Source of the DNA: Halichondria panicea
Lineage: Eukaryota; Porifera; Demospongiae; Suberitida; Halichondriidae
Direction: 5' to 3'
Length of the DNA stretch: 64,000 nucleotides
NCBI RefSeq assembly: GCF_963675165.1
Contig: NC_087381.1
Coordinates: 2,604,001 to 2,668,000, forward strand
The position numbers and the translations under genes are program-made. The notes beneath the pieces were generated by a model. The model saw only the letters and a program-made list of their open reading frames with translations, ran no database searches and was not told where the DNA came from. Numbering within the stretch: position 1 is the stretch's first letter; each line of letters begins with the position of its first letter. This document shows, in pieces, positions 1 to 13,600 of this stretch.

Positions 1-3000
1 CTTTGGCAGTGAGTGGTCCCTGCAGCTTCTGACCATCGAGCATTTCAGCTTCCAGCACCTCGAATGACTGTAAACAGTGTATTATAGCACTGTACGTGTA
101 TAGTATATAATTTATGAGTACATGCTGGTATGATATGATACTGTAGTGCAGGGCAACATGTATTTTAAATGACAGTGATACTCAATGTACAATGTACAAA
201 CTCTATACTACTATATATATCCTCTAACCATTTAACTCAAGTATTGCAGAAGTACACACATACAGTATACATCATACGTACACACACAGGTACAGTATAA
301 TTTACGCTATAAAGGCAATTAACGCACTCAAGTAACAAACGAACAGAAAAGATCAATGCAGAGCTGTATGATTCATACCTTCCCACTTGTGACAAAAGCT
401 TCAGACACTCGTCTATTCCTACCTCCGAAACAAGTAGCAATGAGGTCAGCCACTCCACAGCTCTCCAAGAGGGAAATGGAGTCCTGGCCACCAAATATCT
501 TAATGAATTGCCACATCTCACCGAGGCCAATACGTAGCACTGCTGCCTTTGTGCTAGTGCCGTACCTGATGAGAGTACATGCTTGATGTAAGATAATTAC
601 ATAGATATCAGGTATGTGCCCTGACCTGCCCACACTGGTTAGTGGTGGTTGGTACTAACCACCTATACACAAAATAACCATGCACTTCTTAGGTCTTTAC
701 CACATGATAGGCTATAAAAGAAATTTGTGAGATTGCGTGAGGATTGAAAATATTCACTACTTCAAGCATTCTAGCTGGGCACATTACTTAATTGTCAAGA
801 GGAAAGCATAGTAATATCTATATCACTGTCGTGCATGTATCATACAGCAAGTGCTTGAAGTACTTACTGCAGGCCGTCACAAAATCCAGCTGCAACTGCA
901 ACAATATTCTGCGGGAAAGAAGATCGAAACCATGCATCAAACAGTGTGACATCTCACCGGTACAAAGAAACCTTCTTGAGCCTCTAACGCACTTAATTAT
1001 AGTGGAACCCTTTACCTATATAAGGGCAAAACGAGGGCTTCTTTCACCATGAGGAGGTGACCTTATAAATATTTAGGTACCTGTTTACAGTAGTGCCCAC
1101 AAAAAGGGATTCCATAATTATTATGTGTACACACTAACATAATAATGCTTAAATATTAATTAATTTTTGCCTGCATACATTTTACCTTGAGTGCTCCACA
1201 CAGCTCCACGGTAATCAGATCTGGTATGATTCTGATTTGAAAAGTTGGCGAGTGGAACAACTTCTTCAGCAAATCACCTTGCTCAGTCGAGCGGCACCCT
1301 ATGGGAAGTGATATCACACACGTTAAACACTGTAGACTGTAATGTCCATTGCGAATGCTTGAAAGAGATTTATTGATGAATACAATTTTCCCAGTACAAT
1401 ACATTATAGCAATAGAACGTACGGGGCGGGCATGAGGAGAGAAGAAGAACGTATGCATGACTAATGCAGATGCCTATAGGAGAAGCAACTACATGTACAC
1501 TGTAAACGGGACATCATTAAAATTGAGCTGGGATTAGGGTTTGTAACTTTTCAAGTGAGAGTTACAAGAACATAATTATGTGCTAGCTCACCTATGGTAG
1601 ATTCACAGAAATCTTCCTGGGCCACGTCTTTGGCTACATTGGCCCCCATTAGGACAGACATATCGATGCTCAGTGCGTTACTGATGACCTCAGATATCAG
1701 GCGAATGTTACCATCCTTCACGTCCATTCCCTGAGCAGAAAATATATAATGGTAAAGTGAATGAACTGGAGTGGGTAAGTACTGCACTGTGCATTGAATA
1801 AAGGAACAAAACGTACCCTCAGAGAGAGAAGCTAAAAACATACAGTTATGGTGCCATGCAATATGGAGAAGAAAATTAATGCATCGTGTATAGGAGGTTC
1901 CACTAGTCTAACCCTAACCCTAACCCTAAGCCATGCATATACAACTAAGAGTACAAGCTAGTATACAATTAGGACATTATTTATTACATGCATGTACATG
2001 TACATGTACACAGGCAGTGAGAGTCCACTGTGCTAATGAACTGTATAATTACGTGTATGGAACTCATTGCCATGTACATGTACATGTACATGCATGTATT
2101 ATTAGTGATTACTGGTCAAGGGTCATTCTGCATAATTATAGCCTGGCCTACATGTACAGGACCTCACCTTTATCAGCGAGATACCAAAAACACCAGGTTT
2201 GATATGGTCTTTAATTTGTTCACATATCCGTGCGATGAACTGCAATTAATGAGGGACACAATTATAATTATGGTAAGAGGCACAGTCATGGTCATCTTCT
2301 CTGTGAGGGTTTTCTGTGCAATCTAATCGCAATCGAGTGATTACATGTGCCCAGTATGGTATATAATATACAGTACATGTAACAAGGTAACTGCAATGAG
2401 GGACACATAATATTATGGTAACTCAGAAAGGCCTCACAGAGAAGATGGCTATGACTGTCCCATCTTATGGTAAAATGGTGCAGTCGTAGCCATCTTCTCT
2501 GTGAGGGTTTTCTGTGCAATCTAATCGCGATCGAGTGATTACATGTGCCCAGTATGGTATATAATATACAGTACATGTAACAAGGTACAGAGGAGACCAA
2601 GTGTTGTATTGAATTCTCATACTATATGAGGTTGGTTATATATCGCGAGGACCTTACCAAATTATACCTCGAGGCTACATTATACGTGCCAATAATTATG
2701 ATAATTAACACGGATAGGACTCAGTATGGATTTTTATTACATAATTGTTACCTTGACAATGTGATGACATAATGATATACCTCAAAAATTTATTACAGAG
2801 CAATTAATGAGGTACCTACAGCAGCTGGTAACATGTTCATAGCACATGTTGTGTGGGAATAACCGTATAGCGGGTAATTTTTGTGGGGGTAAAAAATTGG
2901 AAAACGGTGGTTTTCGTGAGTCGTTTAGTCTCGTTGCCTGCACTGCATTCATACGTTCCGGTAAGCCACGCCTACGTTAAAATTTTGTGGAGGTCAGCTT

Positions 3001-4097
3001 GCCCACGAAAATAATGAATTTTTTACCCCACGAAAATTACCCGCTATACGGCACTACTTAAACCAGGAGTGCATGAATTCAGTCCTTTAAACACACAGAG
3101 CTAGTCTAAGAGAGTGGTTGGTCACCTGATGTGGCACTACAAAGATGAGAATGTCTGCACCCTTGATTGTTTCAATCACATCAGGACAGGCAACCTGCAT
3201 ATGTCAGAGACAACAAAGGACACACACTACACATGACCAGCAATAAATGCAACAATACTGACTGGGAGGGGAGGAAAACAAAACAGAATTTGCTTTTTTG
3301 CTCGCTTATAGTTATCAGATGCAACCAGGAGCGTGTAATAATTATTGTACATGCATGTATGCAATACATTCCACCATAAAATATGTACGTGCAATATTCA
3401 AGCACTCCTGCCACTAGAGCTTCCTCTAAACGAACTCACTTACTCACAACGTTCTTATACATGTACACACACAGTAGGGTTGATGCTTCATATATATACC
3501 CCTCAAAAATAATATGCTGAGTTAGCAGTCCTACTACAGTGTATAACTGTACGTGTATGTGCATATTGTTCCTACTGTTCCAAGCGTTCCATGGTTCCTA
3601 CTGTCCCATATAGTGTACCATAACAGAATCCGTGTATGTGCAATGCTTATAGCAGCCTGCCACTATACAGAGCTTCTACTAAAATATTAAACCAACTCAC
3701 GACGTTCTCAGGGATTTTAAAGCCAGGCAGATACTTGACATTCTCATGTTCGGTATTAATGATATCCCCGAGATCTCTCCCGTTCACCTTCTCAGGAAAC
3801 ACCCACATCTTGACCTCGGACTGGAAATCAGGAAGGTCCCTAGTGGTCGCACCAACTATACGAGCTATAGCCGAGCCCCTGAGGGATACAAATACGGGTG
3901 AATCAAAACGTATTTATGTCGTGCTTAGTAGTCAGTAAATAGCTGTAGTCGTAGTTGGCTGTACAGTGTTATTATTAAAACCATGTACTGCATAATTATA
4001 ATTATAAACATTGATTTTGTAATCAAGTTTCAGGCAACGAATACACTCACCAGTTTCCAGACCCTATGAGAGCTGCTTTCTTCCCAGCTTGAGCCAT
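1..4097 (-). CDS. GPD1: NAD-dependent glycerol-3-phosphate dehydrogenase, cytosolic (3' end outside window)
   Basis: Converts dihydroxyacetone phosphate and NADH to glycerol 3-phosphate, linking glycolysis to lipid synthesis and the glycerol-phosphate shuttle. Exons read on the minus strand: 4051-4097, 3701-3878, 3126-3194, 2168-2239, 1592-1730, 1186-1298, 868-908, 379-565 and 1-67 (partial); all junctions are GT-AG and keep frame. The product starts [20 protein letters not shown] (Rossmann GxGNWG loop), then [64 protein letters not shown] and [19 protein letters not shown], all landmarks of animal GPD1 in the expected order. The NAD-binding domain and most of the substrate domain are present; the last exon or exons lie beyond base 1. 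One oddity is [14 protein letters not shown], where the family usually has GLGFGDNTKAAV. Identity is secure; exon edges are hand-set. Confidence 0.96.
1908..1929. repeat. Interstitial telomere-type repeat (CCCTAA)3
   Basis: About three and a half tandem CTAACC units lie in the GPD1 intron between exons 4 and 5. This is the TTAGGG-type animal telomere motif read from the C-rich strand. Intact gene sequence on both sides shows it is internal, not a chromosome end. Confidence 0.85.
2293..2587. repeat. 97-bp direct duplication with an internal hairpin
   Basis: Bases 2293-2389 recur at 2491-2587 with about one mismatch. Between them, 2432-2458 is the inverse complement of 2481-2506, so the block can also fold into a hairpin. 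It sits in a GPD1 intron just upstream (in gene sense) of the exon at 2168-2239 and has no coding content. It looks like a small local duplication or a degenerate foldback element. Confidence 0.75.
2863..3051. mobile_element. MITE with CCGTATAGCGGG termini (family C)
   Basis: The block begins CCGTATAGCGGGTAATTTT and ends with its inverse complement ACCCGCTATACGG; inside are the subterminal inverted motifs TTTTACCCCACGAAAATTA. It is about 190 bp, non-coding and lies in a GPD1 intron. Related copies are at 45979-46405 and 49394-49575, with diverged relatives near 45522 and 51720. Terminal inverted repeats, small size and several copies indicate a non-autonomous DNA transposon. Confidence 0.8.
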
Positions 4098-4684
4098 TCT
4101 TGAAGACAGGTAGCCTACAGTGTACAGAGAAGGTGGCTACTTTTTATAGTTGGTCGGCTAGGAATTACTTTAATATTGCAACTGTGTTTCAATGTCTCTT
4201 TGGTTACTCCCACGGTCATATGCAATTTAATACATGTAGGTCTACATGTACTGTACTAGATATCCATTTTATCTTTACCTTAAAATTCACATAATTTATA
4301 TCGTAGTCTACTGGTGGCAGTGTGTGTGTGTGTGTATGTATATGTGTGTGTGTTGAATATATCTCATGCCCATTTACATAATAGTTGCATAAAATCTCTC
4401 ACAACCAATTGAATCTACCAGCAAGGAGAGTAAGCAGGAGAGTAAGCACTCACAAATTTGAAGAGCTTTGCAATGATCAGAGAAAGGTGCAATCAGCCTC
4501 AATGGTCTTGAGAATACTAAATTTATGGTGTGTGCAGAAACTCCCCATGTAAAATTGTGCTTCATCTAGAGGCCTCACGTGACAGCCTCCTTGCTCAACA
4601 TGGTGAAGATCCAAGATGTCTACTAGATCGTCTCTTCTAGCTAGTATAGAAGTGTAGGCTACTGCTAGAGGTCCCGTCTCTAAG
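4098..4684. promoter_or_regulatory. Divergent intergenic region between GPD1 and MASK
   Basis: The GPD1 start codon (4097, minus) and the MASK start codon (4685, plus) are head-to-head, 587 bp apart. The gap must hold both 5' UTRs and probably a shared or adjacent promoter pair. I see a GT-rich microsatellite at about 4319-4353 and no convincing TATA box. A 63-codon minus-strand ORF here looks fortuitous. Confidence 0.6.
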
Positions 4685-7600
4685 ATGGAGAGCCCGAAGA
4701 AAGCTGAGACAAGACGGCCTGTTCATACAAGTCATAGAAAAGATAGTCAAAATGACAGTGAAGACGAACTCCTACCACCGAGCCCTATAGACATCGCTAC
4801 GGAGCCAGCATTGTCACCGGATTTCAACTTCCCCGATGCCCAAGAGCTAAGAAGGATTGAGTCAGATACTCACAACCGTCTCAAAGCTATCCTAGAGGTA
4901 GCTGGAGTCACTGGACTCTCCCAGATAGATGCTAGGACCTTCCAAGATCCGGAAATTCTCAGGAAATTGACTAATAGGTTAGTAAATTTCTCTTCTTCCA
5001 CTGGTCCCCTCAGGCATAATCTCCCCAAGCACTTAGTTACCTTGCCCTCACACCTGAGCATTCAAAACTAAGCACAAAGGCCAAAAGCTACTAAAGAGCC
5101 AGCTTATTGCTACCTTTGTACATATGGGAAACAAGATAAGAAAGCCTAAATCAAAGCATGACAGCTCCGATGATGATCCTGATATTGAGAGCTATAGTGG
5201 GTCATTGTCTGATTCTGCATCTAGTGACCTCTCTGGGTACGGTTTGTATCATTAGTTGGCATAATACCACAGTATACATGCATGTCTTTATGTTTCTAGG
5301 TCTGTATAGAACTGAGTCATTTTGAGCCCATTGTAGTCCATTTGTTAGTACATACGGGTATTTTGATTGCTTTGTGTAGTGGTTTTTAGGTGTGTTACAT
5401 GAACAATTGACCTCCTTGTACTTGTAGGCATTGATAGTCTGAATTCCAACAGTGAATCAGTGTGTTGCAGATTGGAGCTTTAGACTATTGTATACAGTAT
5501 ACTATAGTATTGATATAGATCTATACATGCAGTCATGCTCTTTTATCCTTACAGTGTTAGCACTGCCTTGGACGAAGCTGCAACTGCTCTGACTCGTATG
5601 AAATCAGAGAAGCAATCGTACGAGGCATTCCTAAGAGGAGCAAATCAAGCTCCCTCCCCGAGTCAGCAGGAACCTACCAGCAATGCTCAAACTAGGTACA
5701 AAACCAACAGTGCCCCCTCAACCAAACAACCTAAACCTCCACAGTCTTCAGTCGATCCAAGAGCTGAAACACCGCCATTATCAATGCAGGCTGTTCCGAC
5801 AAGACAATCTTCAAAATTGGTACCTCAAAATCAACCCAAACCTGGTTCTCAGATATTTGCGGATCCTAGAGCTGAAACGCCACCCTTATCACCTGGTCTT
5901 GCTAAGACGACTGGTTCTGCACGACAGACATCAAAGCCTCAACCACACCCTGTAGCAGTGGAGAGCGGTGATGACACGCCGCCATTGGTGTCCCCTTCAC
6001 ACCAGACGCAGAGTCTACAACAACAAGCCTCTGACAGTATGCAGAGCCTACAGAGACTGCTCACTCAAGGTGTGTGTGGGTACATGCATGGGGTGTTATA
6101 AGGACATTGTGGGGCCACTATTCTAATGTGAGCACTGCCTTGTTGGAAGCTATATTAAGACCGTGTGTTGAATTATTACATTTAGGTACTCCGATGCTTT
6201 ACTGTGTGTTGTGTATATACAGGGCTTGTTAGACAAACAGTGAGGGTAGGAAATACATGTACTGCTTGGTTCACATGTACTGACACAAAGCTTGGTTCCT
6301 CGATGAGTACAAGCTGCTGTGGTTGTAGGTTATCAGGTGTGGTTCTTATCAGTATCAATGTTATGCAACACAGCTGATGAGGTGGTTATCAATGTGTTCT
6401 CTACTGATGAAAAATAAGCTTCCTTTCCTCATATCTTCTGCATGACACTCGATTACCTATACACGTATATGTTTGAGTATATATAAATAAACAGTGACCT
6501 ATAATTGTAGACTGCCTCTGCATTTATTTATTAGCCGAGGGATGATCTACGTGTACAGTAGCTGTGAGATATAACACTACTAATTAAACCCACCTTCAAA
6601 AACAATTAAAAAGCTGCATACTTTCACACTACTCTGACTGCACCCCACACTTGATGGTGTAGTACACCTGTACAATGAGTTATAGTTGCCCTTTACATGA
6701 ATGTGTATACAGCCAGATCAACGGTCGTCCCCACAGCATGTACTGTAAACCTTGTAGGAAAGGGTACATTTTATCATTTAAGGGAGCCGAATGATCAATA
6801 ATTTCCAAAAATAAATCCCTAGCACGACCAGATTTCCTGCATCTTTCGGTGTAAGAGAGGCTCGCTGGCTTAGTCAGTGTAGCGCTACATGTAGCCCGGA
6901 CATATAAGGGCATCACAGACCTGTTAATTAAGAGGGGCTCCATTAGTTGTGATACTATGGTCAACTGGGTTAATTTTCTGAACTGCTCAGTCTATTGCTT
7001 AACTCCCCCAGGCCACACTATCCAAGATGCCACAGAGGATGGTGAGAGCCTCCTGTCTCTGGCCTGCTCTGCTGGCTACTATGAGCTCGCCGAGGTCTTG
7101 CTCAGAATGAGAGCCAGTGTAGAGGATAGAGGTGTCAAAGGTCAGTGCACTGTGTTGAGGAAGTTGTTTCCTTTCCAATAGTTTTTGCATAACTGATGCC
7201 AAGACGTTTCTGAACTTAGAACTACATAACGAGGGCACATGTACTACTGTACACATGCAATTTAGTCATGGCGTCCTTATAGAGCAGTTTTCATGCATTT
7301 TCGTGCTCTCTTTGTCATTCCTAGCAACTGTACCATGTCCTGTAGTCTAGTGTACCGTGTTTTGCTGTATGCACAAGGGTCAGAGGTTATTTCTGTAAAA
7401 CACTACAGTTACTACATGCATGGGTGTAAAGGTCAATCCTATAGAGGTTTAATACGGTTGTGCACATTACAGAAACGGTCAGATACACTCGTTACTGAAC
7501 CACAAAATTGTTCTGTAAATTACCTACCCTAACCCCCACGTTTGTTCCATATGTTCCATCTCTCCAGGTGACTCCACTCCACTCATGGAGGCTGCCTCCG

Positions 7601-10600
7601 GAGGCTACTCAGATATTGTCAAGCTCCTGATCGATCATGGAGCCAATGTCAACGCCAAATCCAGTGTGGGTAACACGGCTCTCACGTATGCCTGTTGTGG
7701 AGGCTATGAGGAGGTGGTGAGGATACTACTAGAGGCTGGGGCTGACGTGGAACATCAGAATGAGAATGGACACACACCGCTCATGGAGGCTGCATCTTGT
7801 GGGCATGTCGGTAAGTGCTTGTATATATAATATTGTATAAGTAATCAATGAGAAGCATTTCTATGTAGTTTTTTTAGAAATGCATCCTTTGGGGGTGCAG
7901 ATACAATTTTGGAAGTTTATGCTGAACTGCACTATTATACTGCTTGCATTGTCATGTATTGTCACCGTGGTAAATATTAATTACTGAGTCTATTGTACCC
8001 ATACATGTGCTTAACACCACTGCCAGTGGGTACCATGTGACTTTTGAATTCATGATGAGGTTGCCCTGCACTGTATGTACGTATGTGTACATGTACTGTA
8101 GATTTAGAGCATTGATTGACTGGCATGAATACACACTGTACATGTAAACAAGAGCTCACAGCTAGCTACAGGAAAACCTTAATTCCCTTCGTCAGTACTG
8201 TGTGGTCATTGCTGGATTTCCTGTTTATCACGTATATGTCAATATTAGGTAAATAAATCATTATCCACTCAAACACACACATGCTTACAGGAGTTGCCAA
8301 GCAGTTATTAGATCATGGAGCCAACATCAATACTCATTCCAACGAGTTCAAAGAGAGTGCCCTCACCCTGGCCTGCTACAAAGGCCACCTAGAGATGGTC
8401 AAGTTCCTGCTCAGTGCTGGTGAGAGCTAGGTCTTGATTGTGTTAGCTTGATCAAATACACACTAGTACATGTATAATTATGCTCCCTTCATACATGTAT
8501 GCATGTATAAAGAGGGGCCACTAATGGAGACTGATTTGTACAATGTGACATACAGTCTGTACTTTAGCTACATGTACTGTACATGTATATCAGTATTGCT
8601 GTAACTGATCGAAGCATAGGCATTCCCCAAAGCTACTATTCCTAGCCCTAACTAATAGTGGCTCTTTAATTGGCTTGTTTGTAGGCTTGTAGGCTTGGTT
8701 ATGCTTGAACAGATGTACTTGTAGGTAGATAGTTCTATAGTGATACAATAAGTACACTGTTACAGTAATACAATTATGCAATTGATTTGTTCCTTGCTGT
8801 ACATTTATAGTACATGACCCCACCTCTCTCCCCACCCCTCTAGGAGCTGACCAGGAGCACAAGACTGATGAGATGCACACCGCACTCATGGAGGCTTCCA
8901 TGGACGGCCATGTCGATGTGGCCAGACTCCTGCTAGATCACGGAGCACAGGTAGAAACACACAATATTACTAAGCTGCACAATATGCATCCTTGCTGTAC
9001 ATTTATAGTACATGACCCCACCCCTCTCCCCACCTTGTTCCAACAAACTTGGTCGTCGTACATGCATGTAGTACGCATTTCACCACCTACTGACACCACT
9101 ACATGTATCCTTCGTGTGGGGCCAGGTTTTGCTTACTGCTATAGACAGGAGCACATGAAGACATCTCCTCATGTACTCCTGTCTATAGATGATAAGAACT
9201 GTCTAGTAATTGTGCCATTCACTACTCTATGAACACCACAATCTTCACACTTCTATAAGCTACAATACCCTATCTTATTGATAAGATAGAACACATTGTC
9301 CTCTGTATAGTCACTATCCCATAATCCCCGTCCCTCCCTGTGCAGGTCAACATGCCAGTGGACAGTTTTGAGTCTCCCCTCACCCTGGCTGCTTGTGGCG
9401 GCCATTATGAGCTGGCTGCATTGCTTATATCAAGGGGCGCTGATCTGGAGGAGGTCAACGATGAAGGGTGAGCACTACACTGCTGTATAGTTCTACAATG
9501 CTGTTATTAAGGCCCTTGGTGATGGGTGCATGACTGAGGTGTAAGGTTGTTGCAGAATGAACTAGATTTGTTTGCTCTGCATTGTTATTGTGAGTGATAG
9601 TAAACTGATATGGTAGGCGGAGAAATGTTCTTGTGACATGTTCTCGTAGCCTTGGTGATTTCCCGATTGAGTATGCTATAACTTTATGCCTTCCAGTATG
9701 TAGTTTTATATTTTTCCGTATTTCATACTGTACGTACAGCATAATGAACTGCTTCGTTAGCTAAATCCATCACTCAGGCATGCAGTTAGCATACACCTAA
9801 TCAGAGTTCTGTCTGTAATCATAGTGTGTGGGTGGGCATGCCTTGAGTTACTACCCCTTCTCTCTGTACAGTTACACTCCGCTAATGGAGGCAGCTCGTG
9901 AGGGTCATGAGGACGTGGTACAGCTACTAGTGGAGCACGGGGCCAATGTCAATGCCCAGACTGAGGAGACTCAGGAGACAGCTCTCACTCTGGCAGCATG
10001 TGGGGGCTTCATAGAGGTGGCACAATACCTCATCGAGCATGGTGAGTATGGACTAATAGTACATACATGTACATCTATACATGTGTATCTGTCTTCCTGT
10101 ATGTATACTGTCGTGTTAATGCCCATGTTGTGGTAGGCCGGTTACAGTATGTTTTTAAACAATATTGTGTTTTTTAGTACTGCAATGTACACTGCACTTG
10201 TGTTTAGGCTCGTTGCTGTATTACTGTTCTTGTGTATAGTCTGTGACAGTCCTTTCTGTTTTCACATACTGTATGCACAGTGTAGCTTACTGCTAACTAC
10301 TGTATGCACAGTGTAGCTTACTGCTAACTACTGTATGCACAGTGTAGCTTACTGCTAACTACTGTACGCACAGTGTAGCTTACTGCTAACTACTGTATGT
10401 GTCTTGATAATTATTGTTTCGTTTGTTGAAAGTAAACCTTGACTATATTATGTCTCGTGTGCTATGTACTGTATGGCTTTTTCGACCTCCAACATACAAT
10501 ATAATGGTGTGTACTTCAATGAATCATGATTACATCAAGTTTTCAATCCTCCCCCCTTCTAGGAGCTGACATAGAGCTGGGAGCGTCCACTCCTTTAATG

Positions 10601-13600
10601 GAGGCCTCTCAAGAGGGCCATGTGAACATTGTCAAGTTCCTCGTGGATAAGGGTGCCCTCATCAATGCTGAGACCAACACTGGGGACACTGCCCTCACCT
10701 ACGCCTGTGCCAATGGACACACACACATTGCTGACATCCTACTCCAGTGCGGTGCTGAATTGGTGAGTGTTGTCTACAATGTAGCTTTGAGTATTAGTGT
10801 GTTTTGAGAGGTGTCCTGTAGGTGTAGGTGTACATGTACATGTACTTGTTCTGCTTACATTGTGTGTGAGTCCACAATGGTGTCCTAACTTTGTTTGTCG
10901 ATTGTCATGATTGTGTTTGTGGACTGTGTGTATGTGTACAAGATGCTGTCACCTTTAGACCAATGGAGGAAGGTTGTCCTGGTTAATTTGTATGTTGTTT
11001 AGTGTGTACATAATCTATATCAGCTGTATTTTGAGTCCACAATGACATTCAGATTGTAATAAAAAGGTGGCCTATTAACACGTGTGTACACACATGTATA
11101 TGCGTTAGTAGGGTCGTTAACCTGGCTGTTACACAGGGTGACTACTGGTATTAAACAGTACATGCTTTGCCTCCAATTATACAATGTGTACCGTACACTG
11201 TATGTACCTTATTAATAATTATCTCTGTATAGAGACCTCACTGCATTGAACTTGTCTCCCCCCACAGGAGCATGAGAGTGAGGGTGGGCGTACTCCACTC
11301 ATGAAGGCAGCTCGGGCTGGTCACCTCCAGACAGTGCAGTTCCTGGTCTCAAAGGGAGCAGAAGTCAATCGCCACACATCCAACAATGACCACACTGTGC
11401 TCTCCCTGGCCAGTGCAGGCGGGCATATCAGCGTGGTGCAGTACCTCTTGATTAAAGGGGCTCTCCCTTCACACATGCTCAGAGTAAGTAGATGTAGTAC
11501 ATGTACAGTATTTGTTTTCATGTACAAAATGTGTGTGTATGAAAACCTTTACCATAAATTATCTGTACTGTATGGTAATTCATGTAATTACAGCACCACT
11601 CTAACTTGAATACGTTGGCCATGTTCAGTAGCACCAAGCATTTTTTGTACATACATGTACATGTAGACTTGCCCCCAAAATTAGCACTGTAATTACCAAT
11701 TACAGTGCCAGTGATGCAACCTCACTGTAGGCTACAGTATGTCATATGCATGTACTGAGTTTTCTTCTCCAAATAGCGTTTACCTTCAATAGTTCTAATG
11801 TACAAGTACATGCAATCATTATTTTTGTCCCCTCCAGGACAACTCTACGATGCTCATAGAGGCATCTCGTGGTGGCCATGCCAACGTAGCCAACCTCCTG
11901 CTGAGACAACCTCGGCACATGCCTCGTAAACTACCGTCCCCTGAGCCAGCACCACAGGTCACCTCCACCAGTCGAGAGTATGGGCCTGGCGAGAGGAAGG
12001 GGCTGATAAGAAAGGCTGAAGTCAACCGGCCAGCCACTAAAGATCAGGTAGGGAAATTTGGTAGTGTGCATTAAATTGTGTTGATCTGCTTTATACATGT
12101 ACATGTAGATGAGAAGTCTTGTACATATATACATGTATGTATCTGTGGTACATTGATTGCACACTGTATGTGTTCTTTGTCATTTCTGACGGTGTATGTG
12201 CATGTAGATGGTTTTGTGTGTGCTGTATTATGCATTTCTGTGTGCTCCTTGCCATAAGCATACTACTGTGACCACAGTCTTGTCTCTGTCTCCAGGTGGT
12301 ACCCAAGAGTGGGATCAAGAGTCTAGCCAGGGACAGCGGGAATGCTGGTCTGGGCGTCAAGCGATTGAAAATGGCCGAACCCGAGTCTTCTGTACGACAG
12401 CAAGCAACCTCTCTACCGAATACAGGTGTTTCTAAAAGTGTTTCAAAACCTAGCACACCTCCTGTGCCTGTACCTGAACGAGGATCAAGTGTCGATTTGC
12501 CAATATCACAACCACCGTTAATCCAAGGCTTACCCACTCAGCTCCTCAGTCATCTACCGCCTCCGTCACAAGTGACACACCCACCTGGTTGTCACATGAC
12601 AGGAAGTGATGTCATCAATGAGCACCCCACTGCTGATACAATCATCGAAGAGTATTGGAAACAGAGAAAAATCTTGGAACCTGGCTCGCAAAAACCACCA
12701 ACCTCCATAATGCCCGTTGGTTTTGATAACGCAGATAGTGTTTTCTCAGCCGGTAACTTCAGTTCTTTACCTATCCCAAGTGGTACAGGGCCAGGCAGAG
12801 GGGACCCAATAGCACCAAGCTCTGTTGACGAACAACATTCACTTGCCAATGTTAATCTGAGTCGAATCATTCCCACCCTCGAGGCTCTAGCGGGTTCGTT
12901 ACAAGACCCTAACTCACTGGAAAGCCGATACTTGGCTGCACTAGCCACACACACTCAACTGGGCGCGACCTCTGACCCTGCTTTAGGGGAAACCCCTCCC
13001 TTGCTCTCAAATGGGCTTGATGCTCTACCACACATGATGGAAGGTGGTCCTATACCCATGGCTGGATTAGACACACCTGCCCTGCTTTCGAGTGCAGATA
13101 TCGCTTCACTACTGCCAAGTTTGGCAAATTTCGATCCTTCAGCTACTGATTTTCTCTCGCGGCAACTCGATGAGGGGAGTCTGACTGACACACAGCAACC
13201 AATCTATCCTTCTAGTTATTTTCAGACCATGAAGCAGCTGTCTGATCGGATGCATTTGATAGCAGCGTCTGTGGGTCGAGGTGATGTGGAGGAACCACTC
13301 GGAGTCAAGTCAGGTCAACAGCCATCGTCATCACTGCTCCTGGATAGCAACTTCTCCATGGATGATATTCCACCTCCTGACAACTTCATCCCAGCTGAAC
13401 ACGTGAGTCTGTGTGTTTGTTACTCATGTAGGTAGTGTACATGTACCTCCATCTAGACAAGGATATCATACATGTACTGTAAATGTGTAGTAGCACAGCG
13501 GGAGCTTGCAACATTCGTTTATGTTGGTGTACAAGACCCAACAATCTACACATGTATATGCAACCCCATACATGCATGTACAGTGTTTATTGTCTAAACT

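Larger units (their letters stand above)
7012..11906 (+). other. MASK ankyrin block 1 (about 15 repeats), exons 3-11
   Basis: Fourteen clear ankyrin repeats plus a half repeat at the start are encoded by nine exons. Typical ankyrin signatures recur: TPLMEAASGGY, TALTYACCGGY, SPLTLAACGGH, TPLMEAAREGH, TVLSLASAGGH, TMLIEASRGGH. Order and linkers (NTHSNEFKESALTLACYKGH, NAQTEETQETALTLAACGGF, SKGAEVNRHTSNNDHTVLSL) match vertebrate MASK closely, so the block is orthologous and not a newly assembled array. It covers roughly residues 260-735. Introns often cut in the GAD/HGA turn of a repeat, mostly in phase 1. Confidence 0.93.

Noticed and set aside
1908-1929. Chromosome end
   Set aside because: The telomere-type units are flanked by GPD1 exons on both sides.
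12592-12954. 120-codon minus-strand ORF
   Set aside because: Antisense shadow of MASK exon 12, which is one long open exon; no own features.
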